Shown here: in pieces, positions 55,579 to 63,881 of the stretch
Layout: every line of letters begins with the position of its first letter
Position numbering within the stretch: position 1 is the first letter of the stretch
Source of the DNA: Gammaproteobacteria bacterium
GTDB taxonomy: Bacteria; Pseudomonadota; Gammaproteobacteria; Burkholderiales; Burkholderiaceae_C
Direction of reading: 5' to 3'
Assembly: GCA_018828125.1 (NCBI GenBank)
Contig: JAHJWB010000006.1
Span: 296,462 to 360,461, forward strand
DNA length: 64,000 nucleotides
Position numbers and translations under genes: made by a program
Notes under the pieces: generated by a model
Told to the model about the DNA's origin: nothing
The model's input: the letters and a program-made list of their open reading frames with translations, nothing else
The model's database searches: none

Positions 55579-55629
55579 ATGTTTTTCTTACCTTCCCTGT
55601 AGTTGCGTGTCAGGGACCATCGCGCGTTT

Positions 55630-56715
55630 TCAAGGCAGAGGTATCAGGATGCGGAAGTCGGTGCGACCCGGCACGCTGTCGCATTCGATCAACCCATGAT
55701 GACGCTGCACGAAGGTTTGCGCCAACGTAAGCCCCAATCCTGATCCCCCGTCCCGACCCGATACCAGAGGGTAAAAAATACGCTCCTTGATCGCATCGGG
55801 CACGCCCGGTCCGTTGTCGATGACATGCAATTCCAGTGCCAACCGATATCGCTGGCGACCAAACGTTACTTGTCGGGCCACGCGGGTACGCAAGGTGATC
55901 ACGGCATCGCCTGCAGCGACGCGGTCTGTGAGGGCCTGGGCAGCGTTCTGCACAACGTTGAGCAATGCCTGAATAAGCTGCGCCCGATCACCCCGAAACT
56001 CAGGAATCGAGGTGTCGTAGTCGCGCTGCACCCTGAGGCCTTGCGGGTACTCCACCAGCACAAGGGACCGAACCCTTTCGCACACCTCATGGACGTTGAC
56101 GTCCCCCACCAGATGCGGGTGGCGGTGAGGAGCCAGAAGCCGATCTACCAGGCTTTGCAGGCGGTCGGCCTCGTGAATGATGACCTGGGTGTATTCGGTG
56201 AGCTCGCGACTTTCCAGCTCCATCTCCAGCAATTGCGCGGCGCCGCGAATACCTCCCAAGGGGTTCTTGATCTCGTGGGCCAGATTGCGGATCAGCTCCT
56301 TGTTGGCCTGTGCCTGGTCCAGCAAACGCTCTTCGCGGTCCTGGCGGGCCTGTTGCTCCAGGGGCCACAGCTCTACCAAGATTTCGCCCACCTGTTCGGC
56401 ATCGGCAACGCTGACGTGCACTGGTACGGGCTCTTGGTGCAAGCGCTTCAAACTGGCCTCGTAGCGCAGAGCTGCAAAGTCCTTGCCGCGAGCTCCTGCA
56501 AGCGCGGTTTGCAGTAGCGCGGGGTCGGTGAAAAAGGTCGAGAAATCGACGCCTTCGAGGGTGCGCCGCGACAGCCCCAACGTGTTTTCCAGGGCGGCAT
56601 TGGCAAACTGCACGGCGCCGTCGGCCCGCAGCACGGCCACCAGGGTGGACATCAGGTCCAGCGAATGAAAGCGCTCCGTGCCAGCACCCGGAGCCTCAGA
56701 GGTGAAAGAACTCAC
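55630..56715 (-). CDS. ntrB: Nitrogen regulation sensor histidine kinase NtrB
   Basis: A 361-residue cytoplasmic kinase. It has a PAS-like N-terminal domain (LVAVLRADGAVQFANAALENTLGLSRRTLEG), the H box RNLAHEIKNPLGGIRGAAQLLE with the phospho-accepting histidine, and the ATPase domain motifs LLNVVQNAAQAL, DNGPGVPDAIKERIFYPLVSGRDGGSGLGL. It phosphorylates NtrC under nitrogen limitation and is controlled by PII. The start is a GTG at 56715; an internal ATG at 56652 would shorten it by 21 residues. It starts nine bases after the DUF4124-like gene. Confidence 0.94.
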   Translation of the reverse strand: MSSFTSEAPGAGTERFHSLDLMSTLVAVLRADGAVQFANAALENTLGLSRRTLEGVDFSTFFTDPALLQTALAGARGKDFAALRYEASLKRLHQEPVPVHVSVADAEQVGEILVELWPLEQQARQDREERLLDQAQANKELIRNLAHEIKNPLGGIRGAAQLLEMELESRELTEYTQVIIHEADRLQSLVDRLLAPHRHPHLVGDVNVHEVCERVRSLVLVEYPQGLRVQRDYDTSIPEFRGDRAQLIQALLNVVQNAAQALTDRVAAGDAVITLRTRVARQVTFGRQRYRLALELHVIDNGPGVPDAIKERIFYPLVSGRDGGSGLGLTLAQTFVQRHHGLIECDSVPGRTDFRILIPLP

Positions 56716-56723
56716 ACTGGCGA

Positions 56724-57233
56724 TTAGTTAGCAGGCAGACGGGCAAGCTCGCGCTTGATACCTGCAATGTCGCTTTCGCTGCGGGCCACGCTGGCCTTGA
56801 GCTCTGCCGTGCGTTCCATATAGCGCTGGGGGTTGCGCAGGTCCAGTGCATTGCGCTCTGGTGCGCCGTTGTTGTATTCCTTGGCCAGATCGGCATGGCG
56901 CGCTTCCGCTTTGCGCAGCTCGGACTCGAGAATGGCGCGTGCATCGGCGTCACGAGCCTTCTGGTCGTTGTTGCTGACACGCGGTGCGTTGGCTGGGGAG
57001 GTGGTGGAGGCTGGCGCTGCGCCCCCGGCAGCTGCGGGGGCTGTTGCTGCTGCCGCAGGGCGCGTGCCCTGGACAACGGTGACATTGCCGCCTTCCACCA
57101 ATTTGCAGCCGCGCTCCTTGGCTTGGGTGGCATTGTTGGTGTATTCGTTGCCACACCGGTAAATGCGGTCTTGTGACCAGGCGGCGGGCGCCGCGGCGGC
57201 GATGAGTATCAGAGAGATAAGCGTTTTTTTCAT
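56724..57233 (-). CDS. Secreted DUF4124-like protein between glnA and ntrB
   Basis: A 169-residue periplasmic protein. The signal peptide KKTLISLILIAAAAPAAWSQ is followed by a short DUF4124-like segment (RIYRCGNEYTNN...KERGCKLVEGGNVTVVQ, with two cysteines), an Ala/Pro-rich linker and a helical tail (ARAILESELRKAEARHADLAKEYNN). A good site (GAGGAAA) precedes ATG 57233. Its position between glnA and ntrB and nine-base spacing to ntrB suggest co-transcription with ntrBC, but no nitrogen role is visible. Confidence 0.75.
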   Translation of the reverse strand: MKKTLISLILIAAAAPAAWSQDRIYRCGNEYTNNATQAKERGCKLVEGGNVTVVQGTRPAAAATAPAAAGGAAPASTTSPANAPRVSNNDQKARDADARAILESELRKAEARHADLAKEYNNGAPERNALDLRNPQRYMERTAELKASVARSESDIAGIKRELARLPAN

Positions 57234-57393
57234 TCGGTTTCCTCGCACTGCCATGCAGGTTTCAGGGGAGTATCCCCCAATCGCCACACATCGCCAATTC
57301 AACACTTGCACACCTAGGCGGGGCTTTGCTTACGGATTCGACCGCGGCCAGGTTGGTTCCGAGGCAGCGCTCCCCCCTTGCCGCAGCGCCATG

Positions 57394-57418
57394 AAAAAAG
57401 GCGGCTTGCGCCGCCTTT
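57394..57418 (-). terminator. Intrinsic terminator after glnA
   Basis: On the minus strand AAGGCGGC-GCAA-GCCGCCTT is followed by TTTT. It separates glnA from the DUF4124-ntrBC genes, so read-through or a separate promoter must serve ntrBC. Confidence 0.85.
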
Positions 57419-57446
57419 CGGTTCGTATTGGCCTGTCAGCAAGCCA

Positions 57447-58862
57447 TTACAGCGAGTAGTACATGTCGTACTCAACAGGGTGAGGCGCCATGCGGAAGCG
57501 CGTGACTTCACCCATTTTGAGGTCGATGTACGCATCCAGCATGGAGTCGGTAAAGACGCCACCCTTGGTAAGGAAACCACGGTCCTTGTCCAGATAGTCG
57601 AGCGCCTGGTCCAGGCTGTGGCACACGGTGGGCACCAGCTTGTCTTCTTCGGGTGGCAGATGGTACAGATCCTTCGTGGCAGCTTCGCCGGGATGGATCT
57701 TGTTTTCCACGCCATCCAGGCCTGCCATCATCAGTGCCGAGAAGCACAGGTAAGGGTTGGCCGATGGATCGGGGAAACGCGCTTCGATGCGGCGGCCCTT
57801 GGGGTTGGCAACGTAAGGAATGCGGATCGAGGCCGAACGGTTGCGGGCCGAGTAGGCCAGCTTCACGGGGGCTTCAAAGCCAGGCACCAGACGCTTATAC
57901 GAATTGGTACCGGGGTTGGTGATGGCGTTCAGGGCACGGGCGTGCTTGATGATGCCGCCAATGTAGTACAGCGCAAAGTCCGAGAGGCCAGCGTAGCCGT
58001 CGCCTGCGAACAGGTTCTTGCCGTCCTTCCAGATCGACTGGTGCACGTGCATGCCGGAACCGTTGTCGCCAGCGTAGGGCTTGGGCATGAAGGTCGCTGT
58101 CTTGCCGTAGGCGTTGGCCACGTTCCAGACCACGTACTTCAGTACCTGCGTCCAGTCGGCGCGCTCTACCAGCGTGCTGAACTTGGTGCCGATTTCGTTC
58201 TGACCAGCGCCCGCCACTTCGTGGTGGAACACTTCGACCGGGATGCCCAGGGATTCAAGGATCAGGGACATTTCAGCGCGCATGTCTTGCGTGCTGTCGA
58301 CAGGAGGCACGGGGAAGTAGCCGCCCTTGACGGTAGGACGGTGGCCACGGTTTCCGCCTTCAAGCTTGGCGCCGGAGTTCCAGGGGGCTTCGTACTCTTC
58401 GATCTCGAACATGACCTTGCCGGGTTCGTTGGACCAACGCACGCCGTCAAAGATGAAGAATTCTGGCTCTGGGCCAAAGTAAGCCGTGTCGCCCAGGCCG
58501 GAAGCCTTGAGGTAGGCTTCAGCGCGCTTGGCGATGGAACGTGGGTCGCGGTCGTAGGCTTTGCCATCACCGGGTTCGATCACATCACACTGCAGGAACA
58601 GGGTGGTTTCTTCAAAGAAGGGATCGATGTTGGCGGTGTTGGGGTCGGGCATGAGCTGCATGTCCGAAGCTTCAATACCCTTCCAGCCGGCCACAGACGA
58701 ACCGTCAAATGCATGGCCGGACGCGAACTTGTCTTCATCGAAGTGGGACACGGGCACGGTGACGTGCTGCTCCTTGCCACGGGTGTCGGTAAAACGGAAG
58801 TCAACGAACTTGACTTCGTTTTCCTTCACCATCTTCATCACGTCTGCAATGGTCTTGGCCAT
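57447..58862 (-). CDS. glnA: Glutamine synthetase, type I
   Basis: A 471-residue GSI enzyme that makes glutamine from glutamate and ammonia. It has [33 protein letters not shown], the active-site [38 protein letters not shown] and a C-terminal tyrosine adenylylation-type site ([13 protein letters not shown] [14 protein letters not shown]), so activity is probably controlled by GlnE. A sigma-54 promoter and an NtrC site lie upstream. Confidence 0.97.
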   Translation of the reverse strand: MAKTIADVMKMVKENEVKFVDFRFTDTRGKEQHVTVPVSHFDEDKFASGHAFDGSSVAGWKGIEASDMQLMPDPNTANIDPFFEETTLFLQCDVIEPGDGKAYDRDPRSIAKRAEAYLKASGLGDTAYFGPEPEFFIFDGVRWSNEPGKVMFEIEEYEAPWNSGAKLEGGNRGHRPTVKGGYFPVPPVDSTQDMRAEMSLILESLGIPVEVFHHEVAGAGQNEIGTKFSTLVERADWTQVLKYVVWNVANAYGKTATFMPKPYAGDNGSGMHVHQSIWKDGKNLFAGDGYAGLSDFALYYIGGIIKHARALNAITNPGTNSYKRLVPGFEAPVKLAYSARNRSASIRIPYVANPKGRRIEARFPDPSANPYLCFSALMMAGLDGVENKIHPGEAATKDLYHLPPEEDKLVPTVCHSLDQALDYLDKDRGFLTKGGVFTDSMLDAYIDLKMGEVTRFRMAPHPVEYDMYYSL

Positions 58863-58912
58863 CAGGTTCTCCTGGGTAAAGCGCTTGTTGAAAAAAGATT
58901 TGCCGGTTTAAA

Positions 58913-58928
58913 AGCAGTTTGCGTGCCA
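58913..58928 (-). promoter_or_regulatory. Sigma-54 promoter of glnA
   Basis: TGGCACGCAAACTGCT has GG and GC separated by exactly ten bases, matching the -24/-12 consensus TGGCAC-N5-TTGCW with one change. Transcription would start near 58902, about 40 bases before the glnA ATG, whose ribosome site is AGGAGA. Confidence 0.82.
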
Positions 58929-58995
58929 GCCAAGTGCAGGCTTCGCACTAGTACGGAGCACTAGGAGCTGCACACCTGCCCAACGACTGGCGGAT

Positions 58996-59012
58996 TGCAC
59001 CAATAATGTGCA
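58996..59012. promoter_or_regulatory. NtrC-binding site upstream of glnA
   Basis: Read leftward, TGCACATTATTGGTGCA matches the NtrC consensus TGCACC-N5-GGTGCA with one change. It lies about 95-110 bases before the predicted start point, the usual enhancer distance. A second symmetric element, AGTGC-N7-GCACT at 58933-58949, is nearer the promoter and could be another weak site. Confidence 0.8.
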
Positions 59013-59034
59013 ATTCATAAATCAACCCCAAACA

Positions 59035-59856
59035 TCAAAGATTGCGCACCAATTCAGGGCCGCATGTCGCACCAAATTCGTGCAGTCCATTTTTCAGGTC
59101 TTGCCATGCGGCCGGGACTGAAGGTGCCGGACCTTTGACGCCCAGTTCGATATGCCGACCGTATTGTGGATGATCCACGCTGGGCAAGCTGAACACCCGC
59201 ACTTCGGGGTGCATTATTTCGATGCGTTGCATGAGCGGGGTCAGCGCAGCCTCCATCGCACCATAAACCACCACCGACTGCTCGGTCTGGGGCGTGCGAT
59301 TGAAATGGGCTGCATAGTGGTGGTCAAGCACCCACTCGATCATGGGCCAGGCCATGACGGGAAATCCAGGCACAAAATGCACCGCGCCACCGCCGACCCC
59401 TTCACAACTGAAGCCCGGGATCTTGTTGTAGGGGTTGGGGATGATTTGCGCGCCGCAAGGAAACACGCCCATGTTCAGGCGGTGCACGTTGTCCGGGCGG
59501 TCGGCCTCGTAGGCAACGCCCTGCTCTCGTGCCACATCTTGCATGCGCTCCCGAATCAGGGCTTCGGCCTCGGGATGCAACACAAGTTCAACGCCCAAAC
59601 CTCGTGCTGCACACTGCCGTGTGTGGTCGTCAGGCGTGGCGCCAATGCCACCGCACGAGAAAACCACGTCACCGCTGGCAAATGCGCGCTGCAAGGTGGC
59701 GGTGAGGCGATCCGGGTTGTCGCCCACATAGTCCGCATACGACAGCGAAAGTCCTCGGGCCGCGAGCAACTCAATCACCTTGGGCATGTGCTTGTCCACA
59801 CGTTTGCCCGAGATGATTTCATCGCCAACGATGATGAGGCCGAATTGGGAAGTCAT
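59035..59856 (-). CDS. CinA N-terminal-type (MoCF domain) protein
   Basis: A 273-residue protein with the molybdopterin-binding-like CinA domain. It has FGLIIVGDEIISGKRVDKH, SYADYVGDNPDRL, VVFSCGGIGATPDDHT and NPYNKIPGFSCEG. It lacks the C-terminal nicotinamide-nucleotide deamidase domain of full CinA. Such stand-alone forms may act as ADP-ribose pyrophosphatase-like enzymes, but this is uncertain. The start overlaps the EI24 gene stop by four bases. Confidence 0.83.
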   Translation of the reverse strand: MTSQFGLIIVGDEIISGKRVDKHMPKVIELLAARGLSLSYADYVGDNPDRLTATLQRAFASGDVVFSCGGIGATPDDHTRQCAARGLGVELVLHPEAEALIRERMQDVAREQGVAYEADRPDNVHRLNMGVFPCGAQIIPNPYNKIPGFSCEGVGGGAVHFVPGFPVMAWPMIEWVLDHHYAAHFNRTPQTEQSVVVYGAMEAALTPLMQRIEIMHPEVRVFSLPSVDHPQYGRHIELGVKGPAPSVPAAWQDLKNGLHEFGATCGPELVRNL

Positions 59857-60791
59857 GGCGCGGAGGTTCCACTGGCAGGTGTTGCAGGTGTTGCAGGCGC
59901 TGGCAAAGATGCCGGAACTGGGGTTTGGTGCAGCAGGGTCGAATCTGAACTTTCTGCAGGGCTACCCGCGTCCGGGCCATTCCGCGGTCCCTCTGGCGTT
60001 TCGGATCGCAGGCGCTGAAGCGCCGCCAGACAGTAGTGCGAGAACCACAACGACGAAAACGCAAAAACGAGCGTGTAGATCCAGATCGCCAGTGGCACCA
60101 GCACAAAAAAGGCTGCAGCAAACACCACCCCCGATGCCCACACGATGCTGGGTGCAGCACCTAGGTACCCAGTGAGGATACCGATACCCAACAGACTGCT
60201 GCGGTGCCGGAGAAACAGCTCCCGACGTTCCTCTTTGCTGGCATGGTCAGCCAAGGCATCAAACACCATGACGCGGTAAGTGAGCCACCCCCATATCAAC
60301 GGCGGGAGAATGAGCACGAGGGGTGGAACAAGCCACAGGGGGATAGACACCACCAAGGCGACCAAAGCCAACAGCGTAGAACTGAGGGACCACGCCAAAC
60401 TCGCAATGAAAGAGCCACCCTTCTTGCGCTCTAGCACAGGAAAGCGCCGGTCAGCCACCAACGCCACCAGTGCGGGCGTCATCAGTACGGCCACTACCAG
60501 CAAAGAAAGCACCACCAGCAGGGGCGTAACCGCCAACACGACCATCAGGGGGGCGACCACCGTTGTCACATCGCCCACGCCCCAGCCTTGCAGCCAACTC
60601 CAGAAGCCGGCCAACAGCGTGGATGCGTCCAGCAACGACCGCATGCCCTGTACCGCCGCATCCCAATAAAAGTACCCCAGACCCAGCCCCAGTCCTGCCA
60701 TCAGCAGCAGTGGAAGCAACGACAAGAGGATGACACGGGGTCGCAGGCAATAAGCGGCTGCACGCCAAAAGGAGTCGAACAGTAATCCCAT
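59853..60791 (-). CDS. EI24/CysZ-like membrane protein
   Basis: A 312-residue membrane protein with about five to six hydrophobic segments. It begins LLFDSFWRAAAYCLRPRVILLSLLPLLL and has VADRRFPVLERKKGG and WGWLTYRVMVFDALADHASKEERRELFLRHRSSLLGIG, the EI24-domain pattern (PF07264). Some relatives (CysZ) import sulfate; most are unknown. The tail is Pro/Ala-rich. The ATG at 60791 is chosen (60803 is also possible). It overlaps the CinA-like gene and follows the hydroxylase gene by 35 bases. Confidence 0.8.
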   Translation of the reverse strand: MGLLFDSFWRAAAYCLRPRVILLSLLPLLLMAGLGLGLGYFYWDAAVQGMRSLLDASTLLAGFWSWLQGWGVGDVTTVVAPLMVVLAVTPLLVVLSLLVVAVLMTPALVALVADRRFPVLERKKGGSFIASLAWSLSSTLLALVALVVSIPLWLVPPLVLILPPLIWGWLTYRVMVFDALADHASKEERRELFLRHRSSLLGIGILTGYLGAAPSIVWASGVVFAAAFFVLVPLAIWIYTLVFAFSSLWFSHYCLAALQRLRSETPEGPRNGPDAGSPAESSDSTLLHQTPVPASLPAPATPATPASGTSAP

Positions 60792-60826
60792 GCCAGCGAG
60801 CATACATGGACCGCCTGTGGCCCCAA

Positions 60827-61855
60827 TTAGGCTCTGCCAATCAGCCGGAGAACGCCACGCCACTGCTGGGACCAGAACCCGTTGCCATAGTCGCGGGTTT
60901 GCCCGTCTGCCCCGGGCTCCACTTGGTCACGTACACCGGTCGGGTCGTAGCGCAACTCAAAATTGGCGGTACGCATCAACACGTCCCACCAGGGCAACAA
61001 TACCCCAAAATTGTGCCCCCCCAGCACTGCCCGATGCTTTGGGCTTGGCAAGCCTGTGGCGTCCCCGTCGCCAAGCGGGCCATTCATCCGTTTAATGGTC
61101 TCGTGACCTATGCCGACACTGTGGTGCAGGCGATGAAAACGCGGGCTAACCCACAAACGCTCGCCCCAGCGGCCAAACCACAGTCGCACATTCGCGTGTT
61201 GAAAGCTCTCACTGAGCTGCGTGATAGCCACAATGGCGATGAACTGACCAGGCGCCACCCCAATGAGCTGAGCCACCACCACCAAAATGGTGTCGCGCAG
61301 CAGGTCGTCCAGCAAGTGGTTGCGGTTGTCACTCCACATGGTCATCTGTCGCTGGGCGTGGTGCAGGGAGTGCAATCGCCACCACCACTCAAAATGATGC
61401 TGCCCCCGGTGGATCCAATAGTCCACAAAATCGAACACGACCAAGTACATCAACAGGCTGACCCAGGGGATGTCGGAGACTCCCGGCCAAATTCCATCGA
61501 GCTGGAAGGTGTTGATACCTGCGACCCGCAGGGCACCAAACAGATCGTCAGCCAAAGGATCAATGGCCAAGAAAAGGCCCAGGCGGAACAGGCCCAGTCG
61601 ATGGATCAAGGTATAGAGAATATCGGTGCGGATGGTGGCACGGTCGGTGACAGGTTCTACTGGCCAGATGCGCTGCAGAGGGCCGATCGCCAGCAGAATG
61701 ACGGCTATCTGCAACAGGCCCACCACCAACCATCCAGACGCCTCGTAGCCCGTTTCGAGCACGTTTCCCAGGCCCACATGAAACATCAGCGGTTGCATCA
61801 CACTTTCAAACAACCACTGCTGCACGCTGTCAAACCAGTTGCCTAGCAATTCCAT
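60827..61855 (-). CDS. Fatty acid hydroxylase/sterol desaturase family membrane di-iron enzyme
   Basis: A 342-residue membrane protein with about five helices. It has the histidine clusters of the family: DYWIHRGQHHFEWWWRLHSLHH (HxxxH and HxxHH) and FHRLHHS further on, ligands of a di-iron site. It would hydroxylate or desaturate a lipid substrate that cannot be told from sequence. The ATG at 61855 is preferred to a TTG six codons upstream. The gene lies 35 bases before the EI24 gene on the same strand. Confidence 0.87.
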   Translation of the reverse strand: MELLGNWFDSVQQWLFESVMQPLMFHVGLGNVLETGYEASGWLVVGLLQIAVILLAIGPLQRIWPVEPVTDRATIRTDILYTLIHRLGLFRLGLFLAIDPLADDLFGALRVAGINTFQLDGIWPGVSDIPWVSLLMYLVVFDFVDYWIHRGQHHFEWWWRLHSLHHAQRQMTMWSDNRNHLLDDLLRDTILVVVAQLIGVAPGQFIAIVAITQLSESFQHANVRLWFGRWGERLWVSPRFHRLHHSVGIGHETIKRMNGPLGDGDATGLPSPKHRAVLGGHNFGVLLPWWDVLMRTANFELRYDPTGVRDQVEPGADGQTRDYGNGFWSQQWRGVLRLIGRA

Positions 61856-61937
61856 CTCCCGATGCTTCCTCAAACATGAAACACACGCGCGCAGCGCATC
61901 CGGGCATCAGCAACCTGACGCATCGCCCATACGGCGC

Positions 61938-62732
61938 TCAGCGAAATACCTGCTTACCGTACACAGGGTGTTCGCGCAGAGTGCGAAAGCAGAAACCCCG
62001 CGCCTTGAGCCCTTCTATGAGTGGCTCCAGCACCACCGGTGCCCATGGGTCTTTGCGCGACCAAATACCTAGGTGGGCAAGCAGAATGTCTCCACTGCGC
62101 ACAGTGCGCAATGCCTTGTTCAACAGCGCAGTGTTGCTGAAGCTTTCGCTAGGCAATTCGTCACCTAAAAATCCCGCAGGGGACCAGCCCACATGCGTGT
62201 AACCACACGCACGCGCGCTGGCCAAAAGTCGCGGTGAAGTTTTGCCGCCCGGCGCACGAAACAGTGGCAGCGGCGTCTTGCCCGTGACCTGTTTTAAACG
62301 GTCCGCCGCCTTGGTCAGTTCTGCGCAATAGCCAGCGGCCGACAGTACAAACTCCTGACCTTCACGCGGGCCTGAAGAAGGACGGACTCGGAACAACGGC
62401 GAGTCTGCGGCACCCATGTCAGCGCGCCAGTAGGTGTGGTCCCACGTATGCGAGGCAAACTCATGGCCTTCTGCTGCACGGGCCCGCCACCAGGGAGCCC
62501 AATGGTCCCCCAGACTGCCGTCTCCTTCTTTCGTCCGCTCGTTCGCGGCGAAGAACGTCACCCGCACCTGCTGTCGGTTGAGAACGTCAGCCACCAGGGG
62601 AGCAATCGCCATATGGCCGGTGTCGAAGGTCAAGTACAACGGCTTTTCACAGTCTTTTTGGGCTCTAGCGCTTGTGTAGAAAGCGCCAATAGCTACAAAT
62701 GCAATAGCAAATGAAAGATGCCGCGCTGTCAC
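61938..62732 (-). CDS. Polysaccharide deacetylase family protein with repeat-encoded signal peptide
   Basis: A 264-residue NodB-fold protein. The first motif is TFDTGH (residues 35-40), where the family norm is TFDDG: the catalytic Asp (D37) remains but the metal-binding second Asp is Thr. The second motif SHTWDH has both metal histidines (H95, H99), and LFRAPGG is the third. It probably removes N-acetyl groups from an extracytoplasmic polysaccharide or peptidoglycan. The signal peptide (SFAIAFVAIGAFYTSARA, cleavage likely after A24) is largely encoded by a copy of the dispersed repeat (residues about 13-24). It lies 39 bases downstream of the beta-propeller gene. Confidence 0.85.
   Translation of the reverse strand: MTARHLSFAIAFVAIGAFYTSARAQKDCEKPLYLTFDTGHMAIAPLVADVLNRQQVRVTFFAANERTKEGDGSLGDHWAPWWRARAAEGHEFASHTWDHTYWRADMGAADSPLFRVRPSSGPREGQEFVLSAAGYCAELTKAADRLKQVTGKTPLPLFRAPGGKTSPRLLASARACGYTHVGWSPAGFLGDELPSESFSNTALLNKALRTVRSGDILLAHLGIWSRKDPWAPVVLEPLIEGLKARGFCFRTLREHPVYGKQVFR
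62661..62696. repeat. Dispersed palindromic repeat, copy 10 (in the deacetylase signal peptide)
   Basis: GGGCTCTAGCGCTTGTGTAG followed by AAAGCGCCAATAGCTA, with the outer flank AATGCAATAGCAAA corresponding to that of copy 7. It is read in frame as VAIGAFYTSARA, the core and cleavage region of the signal peptide. Confidence 0.9.
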
Positions 62733-62771
62733 AGACGTCTCCTCACGCGCCCATTTGCAGACATCACGATC

Positions 62772-63755
62772 TCAGCGCGGAGCGTGCTGCAAGGTCCAAA
62801 CGCCATGGGGTGATTTACCTACCGTGACCTGTCGCACGACTTTCTTGGCATGCGTGTCGACCACTGATAACTTGCGCGCCCAGCGCGAGCTGACGTAGAT
62901 GAACCGACCATCGACAGAAACGTCCATGCAGTCGGGCCCGCCCGGCACAGGATAAGAATCCACCACCTGATACGTCGCCATATCTATCTTGCTGATCGTG
63001 TTGGCGACCCGGTTGCTGACGTAAAGGTGGCGACCGTCTCCGGCGGCACGGAAAGCGTGTGCGCCATTCCCGGTCTTGATTTTCTTGATGCTGACCGGAT
63101 CGCGACCGGAGACATCAAACACCTCCACGCTGTCACTACCCGTGAGGCCTACAAATACACGCTTGTCGTCCGACGATCCATATACATCCGCCGGCATCGC
63201 ACCGGTTTTTATCCGCCATTTGATGGTCTGGGTCGTAATGTCGATAGCCACCAACTCGTCACTGTCCTGCATGGTCGAATACACGGTAGTGCTGCGACTG
63301 TCGACCCACAGATGGCTCGGCGTGCGCGATGTGGCGACTCGTTGGACCAACGTCAGGTCTTTGCCATCCCATCGATAAAAATCAATATGATTCAACCGGT
63401 TGGCGGCTGTGATGAACCACTTCATGTCCGGCGTGAAACGCAGGTGGTACGGGTCCACGATGCCTCGCACTGTGCGCTGGACCTGGGCAGTTCTAGGATC
63501 TACAAACGTCAGCGTATCCCCCAGAGCATTCGCCACAATGATCGACTTTTCATCGGGGGTGAGATAGAGATGGTGCGGCTCTTTGCCCGTGGGGATACGC
63601 GCCGTCTCAGTCCAGGTCGCGGGATCAATGACGCTGACATTCGCCTCTAGAGAATTCAATACAAAGAGTGGCGTAGCAGTAGCCGAAGCTCCGTTGCCCG
63701 CAAGGCACAACACGCAAAGCGCAATACACGCACGCACAAACGAAAAAATCTTCAC
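62772..63755 (-). CDS. Secreted YVTN/YncE-family beta-propeller protein
   Basis: A 327-residue periplasmic or secreted protein. A signal peptide (FSFVRACIALCVLCLAGNGASA) leads to seven-blade-like beta-propeller repeats (VSVIDPATWTETARIPTGKEPHHLYLTPDEKSIIVANALGDTLTFVD, VEVFDVSGRDPVSIKKIKTG, ISKIDMATYQVVDSYPVPGGPDCMDVSVDGRFIYVSSRWARKLSVVD). Propellers of this type bind partners rather than catalyse. It is 39 bases upstream of the deacetylase gene and probably co-transcribed, so it might guide or partner that enzyme. Confidence 0.82.
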   Translation of the reverse strand: MKIFSFVRACIALCVLCLAGNGASATATPLFVLNSLEANVSVIDPATWTETARIPTGKEPHHLYLTPDEKSIIVANALGDTLTFVDPRTAQVQRTVRGIVDPYHLRFTPDMKWFITAANRLNHIDFYRWDGKDLTLVQRVATSRTPSHLWVDSRSTTVYSTMQDSDELVAIDITTQTIKWRIKTGAMPADVYGSSDDKRVFVGLTGSDSVEVFDVSGRDPVSIKKIKTGNGAHAFRAAGDGRHLYVSNRVANTISKIDMATYQVVDSYPVPGGPDCMDVSVDGRFIYVSSRWARKLSVVDTHAKKVVRQVTVGKSPHGVWTLQHAPR

Positions 63756-63881
63756 AGAACCACTTTCAGCTAAGCCTGTGAGTGTAGCGCTGCCACTGCA
63801 TTAGACGCTTGCAGGAATTCGTAACATCCTTGATTGGAATCGACTGCAGTACGCAAACTGAAGCAGCCACACCCAACAGGC
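63756..63881. other. Short intergenic region before the insertion sequence
   Basis: About 126 bases between the beta-propeller gene start and the IS end. It presumably contains the promoter of the beta-propeller/deacetylase pair. No other feature is seen. Confidence 0.4.
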
